DNA of 64,000 bases, taken from assembly GCF_003337555.1 (NCBI RefSeq), contig NZ_QPJK01000001.1, positions 434,001-498,000 on the forward strand, given 5' to 3'. The DNA comes from Pseudorhodoferax soli. GTDB lineage: Bacteria; Pseudomonadota; Gammaproteobacteria; Burkholderiales; Burkholderiaceae_C. Under the pieces are notes generated by a model that searched no databases, had not been told where the DNA came from, and saw nothing but the letters and a program-made list of their open reading frames with translations. Of this stretch, positions 1-9,515 are shown one piece after another. A program made the position numbers and the translations under genes. Positions within the stretch are counted from its first letter, which is position 1. Every line of letters begins with the position of its first letter.

Positions 1-541
1 CCAGGCTGTTGAGCTCGAGCCGCACATGCTGGCCTTCGACGAGGCCCAGCTGCTTCCACAGCGCACGCACCAGCAGGATCAGTTCAGCATCCACGTCCGG
101 ACCGGCGAAGCCCAGGGCCTCGACGTCGAGTTGGTGGAACTGGCGGTAGCGGCCCTTCTGCGGCCGCTCGTGGCGGAACATCGGGCCCGCTGTCCACAGC
201 CGCAGTGGCCCGTTGTACAGCGCGTTGTGCTCGACCATGGCGCGCACGATGCCGGCCGTGGCCTCTGGGCGCAGTGTCAGCTTGTCGCCGTTCATCGAAT
301 CGGTGAAGGAGTACATCTCCTTCTCGACGATGTCGGTCACTTCGCCCAGGCCACGCACGAACAGCGCGGTCGGCTCCACCACCGGCGTCACGATGTACTG
401 GTAGCCGTAGCGGGCCAGCACCTCGCGCACGGTGCTCTCGAACCAGTGCCACAGCGCCGAGTCGGGCAGCTTGTCGGTGCGCGGCACGCTCGCCGGCAAT
501 ATGTCGTTCATGCCTTTGACGGCATTGATCTTGTCAGCCAT
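1..541 (-). CDS. hisS: Histidyl-tRNA synthetase, N-terminal part (cut by window edge)
   Basis: Charges tRNA-His with histidine in the cytoplasm. Only the first 180 codons are inside the window; the gene continues past the left edge. The class II synthetase core is visible: the segment [13 protein letters not shown] is followed by the motif 2 stretch [14 protein letters not shown], both diagnostic for HisRS. The ATG start is followed by [16 protein letters not shown], the usual N-terminus of betaproteobacterial HisRS. It lies 14 nt downstream of ispG on the same strand and is probably co-transcribed with it. Confidence 0.95.
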   Translation of the reverse strand, partial: MADKINAVKGMNDILPASVPRTDKLPDSALWHWFESTVREVLARYGYQYIVTPVVEPTALFVRGLGEVTDIVEKEMYSFTDSMNGDKLTLRPEATAGIVRAMVEHNALYNGPLRLWTAGPMFRHERPQKGRYRQFHQLDVEALGFAGPDVDAELILLVRALWKQLGLVEGQHVRLELNSL

Positions 542-555
542 GGAAATCCGGTTGT

Positions 556-1854
556 TCAGGCGACGGCCGTGGAGCCTTGGCCGAAACGCTTTTCGATGTA
601 GTTCTCGACGACCTTCTGGAAGTCCTGCGCGATGCCCTCGCCGCGCAGCGTCATGGCCTTCTCGCCGTCGATGAAGACGGGCGCGGCCGGGGCCTCGCCG
701 GTGCCGGGCAGGCTGATGCCGATGTCGGCATGCTTGCTTTCGCCCGGGCCGTTGACGATGCAGCCCATCACGGCCACCTTGAGCTTCTCGACACCGGGAT
801 AGCGGTTACGCCAGACCGGCATCTGCAGGCGCAGGAAGTCGTCGATCTGCTTGGTCAGTTCCTGGAAGGTGGTGCTGGTGGTGCGGCCGCAGCCCGGGCA
901 GGCCGTGACGCTGGGCACGAAGCTGCGCATGCCCAGGGCCTGCAGGATCTCGGAAGCCACCACCACCTCCTGCGTGCGTGCCTCGCCTGGCTGCGGCGTG
1001 AGCGACACGCGGATGGTGTCGCCGATGCCCTGCTGCAGCAGCACCGCGAGGGCGGCTGACGAAGCCACCGTGCCCTTGGTGCCCATGCCGGCCTCGGTCA
1101 GGCCTAGGTGCAGCGGGTAGCGGCAACGGCGCGCGAGTTCGCCATAGACGGTGATCAGGTCCTGCACGCCGCTGACCTTGCACGACAGGATGATCTGCTG
1201 TGCCGCCATGCCCATGCCTTCGGCCAGCTGGGCCGAGGAAATGGCGGAGGTGATCAACGCCTCGTACATGATCTGCTTGGCGTCCAGCGGCTCGGCACGC
1301 GCGTTGTTCGCGTCCATCAGGCTGGCCAGCAGTTCCTGGTCCAGGCTGCCCCAGTTCACGCCGATGCGCACCGGCTTGTTCCAGCGCATGGCGGCCTCGA
1401 TCATCTGGCCGAACTGTTTGTCGTGCTTGTCGCCCTTGCCCACGTTGCCCGGGTTGATGCGGTACTTGGACAGTGCCTCGGCACAGGCAGGAAAGTCGGT
1501 CAGCAGCCGGTGGCCGTTGTAGTGGAAGTCACCGATCAGCGGCACATGGATGCCCATGCGGTCCAGCTGTTCGCGGATGTGCGGCACGGCCTCTGCGGCC
1601 TCGGGCGTGTTGACCGTGATGCGCACCATCTCCGAGCCGGCCAGTGCAAGCTCTTTGACCTGGATCGCGGTACCGATGGCGTCGGCCGTGTCGGTGTTGG
1701 TCATGGACTGCACGCGCACGGGCGCGTCGCCGCCCAGCGTGAGCAGGTGGTCCTTCCAGCGGATCTCGGCCTGCAGGGTACGGCGTGCGGCCGGGGCCAC
1801 GGGCTCGATGGCGCAAGGTGCAGCGGAGATGCGGGGATCGACGGCGTTCGACAT
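556..1854 (-). CDS. ispG: 4-hydroxy-3-methylbut-2-enyl diphosphate synthase (flavodoxin/ferredoxin)
   Basis: IspG (GcpE) is the penultimate enzyme of the non-mevalonate isoprenoid pathway; it reduces methylerythritol cyclodiphosphate using a [4Fe-4S] cluster. The cluster ligands are visible as [10 protein letters not shown] and, near the C-terminus, [10 protein letters not shown]. The length (432 residues) is normal for betaproteobacteria. I chose the ATG because GAGGTGA lies about 8 nt upstream of it; a GTG two codons further up overlaps the rodZ stop codon (GTGA) and would add two residues. It sits between rodZ and hisS in a tightly packed minus-strand operon. Confidence 0.96.
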   Translation of the reverse strand: MSNAVDPRISAAPCAIEPVAPAARRTLQAEIRWKDHLLTLGGDAPVRVQSMTNTDTADAIGTAIQVKELALAGSEMVRITVNTPEAAEAVPHIREQLDRMGIHVPLIGDFHYNGHRLLTDFPACAEALSKYRINPGNVGKGDKHDKQFGQMIEAAMRWNKPVRIGVNWGSLDQELLASLMDANNARAEPLDAKQIMYEALITSAISSAQLAEGMGMAAQQIILSCKVSGVQDLITVYGELARRCRYPLHLGLTEAGMGTKGTVASSAALAVLLQQGIGDTIRVSLTPQPGEARTQEVVVASEILQALGMRSFVPSVTACPGCGRTTSTTFQELTKQIDDFLRLQMPVWRNRYPGVEKLKVAVMGCIVNGPGESKHADIGISLPGTGEAPAAPVFIDGEKAMTLRGEGIAQDFQKVVENYIEKRFGQGSTAVA

Positions 1855-1856
1855 GG

Positions 1857-2711
1857 TCACTTCACCTCGAAGCGTGCGACGTTGTTCTTGGCGATGGTGC
1901 GCAGGTCGCGCGGCTCACCACGCACCTGCACCTCGACCGCGTCGATGCGGCCGACCACCACGTTCAATGGCGGCGTGCCGGCGGCGGTCACGGTCTCGCC
2001 GGCAACCAGGCTGCGGCGCAGCGGCGTGGCGCCGGTGGCATCGGTCACCTGGACCCAGGTCTCGCTCTTGGCCACGAACTGCAGCAGCGGGGCGGGCTCG
2101 GCCACCGCGGCCGGGGCCGGGGCGACCGGCGCCGGTTCGACCACGGTCGGAGCTGCGGCCGGGGCCGGCTCTGCCGGCGTCACGCTCTCGGTCACGGTGC
2201 TCGGCGCACCCATGGGCGTGGCGGCAGAGCCGTTGTCGGCATCGGCAGGGCTGCCGCCCATGCCCGGCCACAGGTAGATGGCCAGCGCGCCCAGCAGCAA
2301 CACGGCCACGATCCACATGGCCGGGCTCGGGCTGCTGCGCAATGCCGAACTGCCCGAGGCGGCGGCACCGGGTTCGAAACGCGCGTTGATGGCCGGCGGC
2401 GCCACTTCTCTGCGCTCGCCGGCGATGCCGGGCATCAGGTCGAGCACCGGCTTGGGATCGAGCTTGAGGCCGCGGCAGATGCTGGCCGCGAGCCCCCGCG
2501 CGAAGGTGGGATCGGGCAACAGGTCGATGCGGCCGGCCTCCAGGGCCTCCAGCTTCTTGACCGTCACCTTCAGTGCGACAGCCAGGGCCTCCACATGCAG
2601 GCCTGCATCTTCGCGTGCCTGGCGCAGCATGGCGCCGGCACGCTGCGCGCCGCTGGTGGCCTGGTCGGAAGGCGGCGACGCCACGTCGGGGGAAAGGTTC
2701 TTGTCACTCAT
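1857..2711 (-). CDS. rodZ: RodZ-like cell-shape protein: HTH, one membrane span, DUF4115
   Basis: RodZ links the MreB cytoskeleton to the membrane and helps set rod shape. The 284-residue protein has an N-terminal helix-turn-helix of the Xre/RodZ kind (about residues 25-90, including [13 protein letters not shown]), one hydrophobic span near residue 150 ([18 protein letters not shown]), an Ala/Pro-rich periplasmic linker, and a C-terminal DUF4115 domain ([16 protein letters not shown]). Its start overlaps the end of pilW by 8 nt, so the two are translationally linked. The placement before ispG and hisS is the conserved proteobacterial order, which supports the call. Confidence 0.88.
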   Translation of the reverse strand: MSDKNLSPDVASPPSDQATSGAQRAGAMLRQAREDAGLHVEALAVALKVTVKKLEALEAGRIDLLPDPTFARGLAASICRGLKLDPKPVLDLMPGIAGERREVAPPAINARFEPGAAASGSSALRSSPSPAMWIVAVLLLGALAIYLWPGMGGSPADADNGSAATPMGAPSTVTESVTPAEPAPAAAPTVVEPAPVAPAPAAVAEPAPLLQFVAKSETWVQVTDATGATPLRRSLVAGETVTAAGTPPLNVVVGRIDAVEVQVRGEPRDLRTIAKNNVARFEVK

Positions 2712-3534
2712 CGAATGCTTGTCGCTCCAGAGCCATGTACTCGCGCGACTGGACGAAACGGTTGCGCAATTGCGTGCCCAGTTGCTCGACAGCCTGGCGG
2801 TTGCCCAGGCTGCGTTCGACCTTGATGCCCAGCCACAGGGACTCGGCGTTGGCGTACTCGCTGTTGTTGATGCGGCGGATGTAGAACTGCGCGCGTTGCA
2901 GGTCGCCGCGCTTGAACAGCAGCTGCGTCAGGTTGTAGCCGGTGATGGGGTTGGCCGGGTCGAGCTCGTACGAACGCAGCAAACTCTGCTCGGCCTGGAC
3001 GTCCTGGCCGGCCTGCTGCTGGCACATGCCCTGCGCCAGCCAGGTCTTGGCCTTGTCGGTGTATGTCAGGTTCTCCACCGCCACGGCGAACTGCGCCACG
3101 GCCTGGTCGTAGCGGCGCTGCTGGCACAGGAACCAGCCGTAGTTGTGGGCCGTGCCGGGATCGCGCGGGCTCAGCCGCTGGGCCTGGCGGAAGCTCTCTT
3201 CGGCCAGCGCCAGGTCGTTGAGCCGCATGTAGACCAGGGCCCGCAGGTTGAAGGCTTCGGCGAAGGCGGGGTCGGTCGCCAGCGCGAGCTTGACCTCCTC
3301 CAGCGCCACATTGGTCTGGCCCTGGTCGAAGTAGCGGGAAGCCAGCTCGAGCCGGACCCGGGCCCGCTTGCGCGCCTCGGATTCCTCGGAGGGCAGCACC
3401 ACGCCGGAAGGGTCCGTGCCGCGCGCGCCACCGGCAGGCATGGCACAGCCAGACAGCAATGCCGCGCCGCACAGGGCCAGGCTGGCGAGACACAAGGCCA
3501 TCGTGCTGCCGGGCAGGCGCGTCGCCGTGCGCAT
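2704..3534 (-). CDS. pilW: Type IV pilus biogenesis/stability lipoprotein PilW (PilF), TPR protein
   Basis: PilW/PilF is an outer-membrane pilotin that helps the PilQ secretin assemble and stabilises type IV pili. The 276-residue protein starts with a lipoprotein signal peptide ending in LLSGC (lipidated Cys near residue 30). After it comes a series of tetratricopeptide repeats, for example ASRYFDQGQTNVALEEVKLAL and FNLRALVYMRLNDLALAEESF. It lies between rlmN and rodZ, which is its standard location. No other pilus gene is in the window. Confidence 0.9.
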   Translation of the reverse strand: MRTATRLPGSTMALCLASLALCGAALLSGCAMPAGGARGTDPSGVVLPSEESEARKRARVRLELASRYFDQGQTNVALEEVKLALATDPAFAEAFNLRALVYMRLNDLALAEESFRQAQRLSPRDPGTAHNYGWFLCQQRRYDQAVAQFAVAVENLTYTDKAKTWLAQGMCQQQAGQDVQAEQSLLRSYELDPANPITGYNLTQLLFKRGDLQRAQFYIRRINNSEYANAESLWLGIKVERSLGNRQAVEQLGTQLRNRFVQSREYMALERQAFDE

Positions 3535-3538
3535 CGCG

Positions 3539-4687
3539 TCAGTCCCCCCCCGGCGGTGCCGCGATGACCTGCAGCGGCACCTGGCGTTGCAGCGCGATGC
3601 GCTGGGTCACCCGCGTACGGTCCTTCACGTCGCCGGCCAACTGGCCGCAGGCGGCGTCGATGTCGTCACCGCGCGTCTTGCGCACGGTGGTGACCAGGCC
3701 GGCGTCGAGCAGCAGCTTGGCAAACGCGCTGACCTGCGGTGCGGGCGAGCGCTTGAGTCCCGAGGCGGGGAACGGGTTGAACGGGATGAGGTTGAGCTTG
3801 CACCAGACGCCATCGGTGCGGTAGCGCTCGATGAGCGCGATGAGCTCCCGCGCATGCTCGGGCTGGTCGTTCACGCCATCGAGCATGCAGTACTCGAAGG
3901 TGATGAAGTCGCGCGGTGCGTGCGCCAGGTAGCGCTGGCAGGCCTCCATCAGCTCGGCGAGCGGGTACTTGCGGTTCAGCGGCACGAGCTTGTCGCGCAG
4001 CGCGTCGTTGGGCGCATGCAGCGAGACGGCCAGCGCCACGGGGCAGTCCTGGCCGAGCCGGTCCATCATGGGCACCACGCCCGAGGTGGACACCGTCACG
4101 CGCCGGCGCGACATGCCATAGCCGTGGTCGTCCAGCATCACGCGCAAGGCCGGCACCAGGGCCGAATAGTTCTGCAGCGGCTCGCCCATGCCCATCATCA
4201 CCACGTTGGAGATGACGCGCTCGGACACGCCCAGGTGCTTGCGCAGGAAGTGCTCGGCAAACCACAGCTGGGCGAGGATCTCGCCAGTGGTGAGGTTGCG
4301 GCTGAAGCCCTGGTGGCCGGTGGAGCAGAAGCGGCAGCCGACAGCGCAGCCGGCCTGCGAGGAAATGCACAGCGTGCCGCGGTCGTCCTCGGGGATGAAG
4401 ACGGCCTCGACCGCATCGCCAGCACCGACATCGAACAGCCACTTGACGGTGCCGTCCTGCGAGATGTTCTGGGTGATGACGGGCAACGCCGTGACCTGCG
4501 CGGCGCCCTCGAGCTTGCCGCGCAGCGACTTGGCCAGATCGCTCATCTGGCTGAAGTCGCTGGCGCCCCGCTGGTGGATCCAGCGGAACAGCTGGGTCGC
4601 GCGAAAGCGCTTCTCGCCCAGGCGCTCGCAGAAAGCCGCGAGGCCGTCAAGGTCGAACTCCAGGAGGTTGACGGGGGCAGCGCTCAT
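3539..4687 (-). CDS. rlmN: Dual-specificity 23S rRNA/tRNA adenine-C2 methyltransferase RlmN
   Basis: RlmN is a radical-SAM enzyme that methylates C2 of A2503 in 23S rRNA and of A37 in some tRNAs. The cluster-binding motif C-x3-C-x2-C is at residues 114-121 (CAVGCRFC) within [17 protein letters not shown]; other family hallmarks are [13 protein letters not shown] and [11 protein letters not shown] use the ATG giving [14 protein letters not shown] (382 residues), because longer in-frame starts add only an Arg/Ser-rich tail-like stretch. It is followed after 4 nt by pilW and preceded by ndk. Confidence 0.96.
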   Translation of the reverse strand: MSAAPVNLLEFDLDGLAAFCERLGEKRFRATQLFRWIHQRGASDFSQMSDLAKSLRGKLEGAAQVTALPVITQNISQDGTVKWLFDVGAGDAVEAVFIPEDDRGTLCISSQAGCAVGCRFCSTGHQGFSRNLTTGEILAQLWFAEHFLRKHLGVSERVISNVVMMGMGEPLQNYSALVPALRVMLDDHGYGMSRRRVTVSTSGVVPMMDRLGQDCPVALAVSLHAPNDALRDKLVPLNRKYPLAELMEACQRYLAHAPRDFITFEYCMLDGVNDQPEHARELIALIERYRTDGVWCKLNLIPFNPFPASGLKRSPAPQVSAFAKLLLDAGLVTTVRKTRGDDIDAACGQLAGDVKDRTRVTQRIALQRQVPLQVIAAPPGGD

Positions 4688-4762
4688 CGTGGAGCCTCCG
4701 CCGCGCTCAGCCCGCGCCGGCGACGACCCCGAGCGGGGTGGCAAGGCGCGGGATGCAGCATG

Positions 4763-5188
4763 TCAGCGTGCGTAGACGTTGAGGCCCGGGAAGAAGAAGG
4801 CAACTTCGACCTGGGCGGTTTCGGCGGCGTCCGAGCCGTGCACGGCGTTGGCGTCGATGCTGTCGGCGAAGTCGGCGCGGATGGTGCCGGCGGCCGCCTT
4901 CTTGGGGTCCGTGGCGCCCATCAGGTCGCGGTTCTTCAGGATGGCGTTCTCGCCTTCCAGCACTTGGATCATGACGGGGCCGGAGATCATGAAGTCGACC
5001 AGGTCCTTGAAGAACGGGCGCTCCTTGTGCACGCCGTAGAACTGCTCGGCTTCGGCGCGCGACAGCTGCACCAGGCGGGCTGCGGCGATCTTCAGGCCGG
5101 CTGCTTCGAAACGGGCGTAGATCTGGCCGATGACGTTCTTGGCAACGGCGTCGGGCTTGATGATGGAGAGGGTGCGTTCGATGGCCAT
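4763..5188 (-). CDS. ndk: Nucleoside diphosphate kinase
   Basis: Transfers the gamma phosphate of ATP to NDPs through a phospho-histidine and so balances NTP and dNTP pools. The 141-residue length is standard. The catalytic histidine is H117 in [12 protein letters not shown], and the N-terminal [12 protein letters not shown] is the family signature. It is the first gene of the minus-strand cluster ndk-rlmN-pilW-rodZ-ispG-hisS. The 144 bp upstream, up to the rluB stop codon, must hold the promoter, but I see no strong consensus there. Confidence 0.97.
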   Translation of the reverse strand: MAIERTLSIIKPDAVAKNVIGQIYARFEAAGLKIAAARLVQLSRAEAEQFYGVHKERPFFKDLVDFMISGPVMIQVLEGENAILKNRDLMGATDPKKAAAGTIRADFADSIDANAVHGSDAAETAQVEVAFFFPGLNVYAR

Positions 5189-5332
5189 TTTTGTAGTGTC
5201 CTTGGGTTAAGCCGCGAGGCCGTGGATCGTTTGAGAAACGGGGAATGCGCCAGAGGGCGCAAAGCCCGTGATTTTAGCCCGTGCCGCCGTCTGTATTCGA
5301 AAGCTGCGCACGCGCCAGGGAAATGCCGGGCG

Positions 5333-6840
5333 TCAGCGCCCGCGGCCGCCGCGCCGCTGCGATCCGCCGCCACCACCTCCACCACCGCCGCCGCCACGGC
5401 GTTGCTGGCCTTGGCGCTGGCGCGTAAAGCTGTCGGCGCCGATGTAGCCGAAGGATGTCTTCATGGGATCGGGCTGGCCGCCGTTGCCACCACCGCCGCC
5501 CCCTCCACCTCCACCACCGCCGCCATCGCGCGCATTGCGGCGCTGGCCGCCCGGGGTGCTGACCGTCAGCGGATTGGGAATGGCACCTTCGGAGCGGTTG
5601 CCGCCCTCGCGGCGCGCGCCGGCGTTGCCGCCCTGGCCCGGATTGGGGCCGCCGCGCCGGTTGCGTCCGCCGCCATCGCCACGCGCACCGCGCGGCTGCG
5701 CAGGCATGCCGCCCTCGCCGCCTTCGGACTGGCGCTGACCCTGTCCGCCGCGCGCATTGCGGCCGCCGGCGCGGCGGTCGGGCGGCAGATTGCGCCCGCC
5801 GGCCCCTCGCGGAGCCTGCGGCTGCGACGCCTCGGCGCCGGCCGCACGCATGAGGGCCTGGATGTCGCGCGCGTCCAGCTCCAGCGACGAACCGCGCTTG
5901 AGGCCACGCGGCAGCTGCATGGCGCCGTAGCGGATGCGGATCAGCCGGCTGACGGCATGGCCGACGGCCTCGAACATGCGCCGCACTTCGCGGTTGCGGC
6001 CCTCCGAGATCGTCACGCGGTACCAGCAGTTCGAACCTTCGCCGCCGCCATCCTCGATGCTGCCGAACTGGGCCTGGCCGTCGTCCAGGCGCACGCCATC
6101 GAGCAGGCGCTGCTTCTCTTCGTTGCTGAGCGCGCCGAGAACGCGCACCGCGTACTCGCGCTCCAGGCCGAAGCGCGGATGCATGAGCTTGTTCGCCAGC
6201 TCGCCCGAGTTGGTGAACAGCAGCAGGCCTTCGGTGTTCAGGTCCAGCCGGCCGACCGACTGCCACTTGCCTTGGAACAGCTTGGGCAGCTTGCGGAACA
6301 CCGTGGGCCGGTTCTGCGGATCGTCGTGCGTGACGACCTCGCCGGTCGGCTTGTGGTAGGCGATCACGCGGGGTGGCGGCGCGTCGATGCGCACGCGGAT
6401 GGGCTTGCCGTTGACCTTGATCTGGTCGCCGTACTGGATGCGCTGGCCGATGTGGGCGGGCTCGTTGTTGACCGAGATCCGCCCTTCGGTGATGAGCTGC
6501 TCCATTTCCAGCCGCGAACCCAGGCCGGCCTGGGCCAGGATCTTGTGCAGCTTGGGCGTCTCGGGCTGCGGCGCCAGCACGCGCTTGGGCGGGGTCAGGT
6601 CGGCGGCTTCCTCGTCTTCGTCGAAGCGGCCGGACACCACGTCGGCAAAGCGGCTCTCGACCGGCGCGGCCTCGGGCTGGCCCACGGGCACCTCTGGCAC
6701 CTCTGGCGCATCGGCCCCCTCGAGGGCCTCGGGTGCGGGTGCATCAGGCGGGGACGCCGGTCCGGCCTGCTGGGCGGGTTGCGGCGCCTCGGCGTGCGCA
6801 CCGTTGTCTTCGTCTTCGGGCGCGGTGCCGGGAATGTCGT

Positions 6841-6844
<4 letters not shown>
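5333..6844 (-). CDS. rluB: 23S rRNA pseudouridine-2605 synthase RluB with long Gly/Arg-rich tail
   Basis: RluB makes the pseudouridine at position 2605 of 23S rRNA. The 503-residue protein has an acidic Pro/Ala-rich N-terminal extension (about 90 residues), an S4 RNA-binding domain ([20 protein letters not shown]), and a RsuA/RluB catalytic domain with the active Asp in [15 protein letters not shown]. From about residue 375 it becomes a Gly/Arg/Asn-rich tail with uninterrupted glycine runs, resembling RGG-type RNA-binding tails. The core enzyme is only about 250 residues, so about half the protein is low complexity. Its ATG overlaps the scpB stop (ATGA). Confidence 0.93.
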
Positions 6845-7539
<695 letters not shown>

Positions 7540-7680
7540 GGCTGCTACGGTTCCGGGATAAGCACCGGGGCGGTGCGGGCACGGATGCGTCTGGGTGGAC
7601 TGGTCACCGCCTCGGCGAACGCATCGGGCGTGGACTCTGGAGTTCGCGCTGCGGGCCTTGGGTCAGGCCCGGTGCGCTGG

Positions 7681-8652
7681 TCACGGATTGTAGCGCAGGC
7701 CCCAGGCGTCCAGCGCCTGGCGCATGTCCTCGGGAAGGGGCGCAAACAGCTCAATGGGCTGGCCCGTCATGGGATGCACGAACGCAAGCCGGAAGGCGTG
7801 CAGGGCCTGGCGCGCCAGACCGGCGGCCGGCGCGCCGCCGTACAAGGTGTCGGCCACCAGCGGGTGCCCCAGCGAGGCCGCGTGCACGCGGATCTGGTGC
7901 GTGCGGCCGGTGTGCAAGGTGCAGCGCAGCCAGCAGCCCTGCTCCGCCTGTGCCAGGCAGTCGAAGTCCGTGCGCGCTGTCTTGCCTGCCTCGCGCGCGA
8001 GGTCGACCACGGCCATGCGCAGCCGGTTGCGCGGATCGCGGCCGATCGGCGCGTCCACCGTGCGTTGCGCAGGCCCACTCCAGGGCCGGTGCGCCAGCGC
8101 CAGGTATTGGCGGCTGACGGCGCGCTGCGCGATCAGGGCGACCAGCGCGTCCATGCAGGCGCGCGTGCGCGCGACGACCATGAGGCCGCTGGTGTCCTTG
8201 TCGAGCCGGTGCACGATGCCGGCGCGCGGCAGCGTGGCCGCGGCCGAATCCAGCGCGAGCAGGCCGTTGAGCAGGGTGCCACTCCAGTTGCCCGGCGCGG
8301 GATGCACGACGAGGCCCGCAGGCTTGTGGACCACGCGCAGGTGGGCGTCCTCGTAGACGGTGTCCAGCGCCATGTCCTGGGCCAGGAAGGCCTGGCTCTG
8401 CAGGGTCGGCCGCAGCTCCACCTGCAGGATATCGCCCACGTGCACGCGCAGGGCGCTCTTGCGCACCGGCCGGCCGTTCAGCTGCACGGCATCGGCTTCG
8501 ATCAACTGCTGCAGGTAGCTGCGCGAAAACTCCGACACCAGCGTTGCCAACGCGCGGTCAAGGCGCTGGCCGTGCAGGCCGGCATCGACCACCACCTGGC
8601 GCAGCTCCACCTCGGCTGCCAAGCCCTGTTCGTCCTCGGGGCCTTCCGCCAT
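7681..8652 (-). CDS. rluD: 23S rRNA pseudouridine(1911/1915/1917) synthase RluD
   Basis: RluD modifies three uridines in helix 69 of 23S rRNA, which is important for 50S assembly. An S4 domain (GQRLDRALATLVSEFSRSYLQQLIEADAV) is followed by the RluA-family catalytic domain with HRLDKDTSGLMVVART, whose Asp is catalytic, and by THQIRVHAASLGHPL. The chosen ATG gives 323 residues (MAEGPEDEQG); the reading frame is open further upstream, but there it would run into the bamD promoter. It is divergent from bamD with 59 bp between the starts, a conserved arrangement. Confidence 0.94.
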   Translation of the reverse strand: MAEGPEDEQGLAAEVELRQVVVDAGLHGQRLDRALATLVSEFSRSYLQQLIEADAVQLNGRPVRKSALRVHVGDILQVELRPTLQSQAFLAQDMALDTVYEDAHLRVVHKPAGLVVHPAPGNWSGTLLNGLLALDSAAATLPRAGIVHRLDKDTSGLMVVARTRACMDALVALIAQRAVSRQYLALAHRPWSGPAQRTVDAPIGRDPRNRLRMAVVDLAREAGKTARTDFDCLAQAEQGCWLRCTLHTGRTHQIRVHAASLGHPLVADTLYGGAPAAGLARQALHAFRLAFVHPMTGQPIELFAPLPEDMRQALDAWGLRYNP

Positions 8653-8676
8653 GGCGCCGCCATGGGGGTCGGTCGA

Positions 8677-8682
8677 TATAAT
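8677..8682 (+). promoter_or_regulatory. -10 element for bamD
   Basis: A perfect TATAAT lies 29 nt before the bamD GTG start, inside the 59-bp gap to the divergent rluD. The -35 region (near 8655) shows no clear match to TTGACA. The implied transcript has a leader of roughly 23 nt containing AAGGGA as ribosome-binding site. Confidence 0.6.
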
Positions 8683-8711
8683 TGCCGCCGCTTCTTTCAA
8701 GGGATTTGCCC

Positions 8712-9515
8712 GTGTTCCATCGCTCCAAATTATCGGCGCTCGCGCCACTGCTGCTGGCCGCGGCCTTGGTGGGCTGTGCGACCAAGACGGTAGACGAGAC
8801 CGCGAACTGGAGCCCGAACCGCATCTACAGCGAGGCCAAGGAAGAACTCGGCTCGGGCGGCTACGAGCGCGCCATCACGCTCTTCGAGAAGCTCGAAGGC
8901 CGCGCCGCGGGTACGCCGCTGGCGCAACAGGCCCAGCTGGAAAAGGCCTACGCGTACCACAAGTCGAACGAGCAGGCCCAGGCGATCGCCACGCTGGACC
9001 GCTTCATCAAGCTGCACCCGGCCAGCCCGGCGCTCGACTACGCGCTGTACCTCAAGGGCATCGTGAACTTCAATGAGAACATGGGGATGTTCGCGTTCAT
9101 CAGCCGGCAGGACCTGTCCGAGCGAGACCAGAAGGCCGCCAAGGATTCGTTCGAATCCTTCAAGGAACTGGTGACGCGCTTCCCGGACTCGCGCTACACG
9201 CCCGATGCGCGCCAGCGCATGAACTACATCGTCAATTCGCTGGCGCAGTACGAAGTGCATGTGGCGCGCTACTACTACACGCGCGGCGCTTACGTGGCCG
9301 CCATCAACCGCGCCCAGATCGCGCTGGCCGACTACCGGGAAGTGCCGGCCCTGGAAGAGGCGCTGTACATCATCTACAGGAGCTATGAAGCGCTGGGCAT
9401 GACCCAGTTGCGTGACGATGCCCGCCGCGTGCTGGAGACCAACTACCCGCAGAGCGCCTACGTGCAGCGCGGCGGCTTCAAGCCCAAAGACGATCCGTGG
9501 TGGAAGGTCTGGTAG
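8712..9515 (+). CDS. bamD: Outer membrane protein assembly factor BamD (lipoprotein)
   Basis: BamD is the essential lipoprotein of the BAM complex that folds beta-barrel proteins into the outer membrane. The GTG start gives a 267-residue protein with a signal peptide and lipobox LVGC (lipidated Cys22). TPR repeats follow, with typical BamD segments such as YNEAKEEL-like NRIYSEAKEELGSGGYERAI, FNENMGMFAFISRQDLSERD and RQRMNYIVNSLAQYEVHVARYY. AAGGGA upstream of the GTG supports that start over an upstream in-frame ATG, which would lie right at the -10 element. It converges with the dinG gene, whose 3' end it overlaps by about 38 bp. Confidence 0.95.
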   Translation: MFHRSKLSALAPLLLAAALVGCATKTVDETANWSPNRIYSEAKEELGSGGYERAITLFEKLEGRAAGTPLAQQAQLEKAYAYHKSNEQAQAIATLDRFIKLHPASPALDYALYLKGIVNFNENMGMFAFISRQDLSERDQKAAKDSFESFKELVTRFPDSRYTPDARQRMNYIVNSLAQYEVHVARYYYTRGAYVAAINRAQIALADYREVPALEEALYIIYRSYEALGMTQLRDDARRVLETNYPQSAYVQRGGFKPKDDPWWKVW

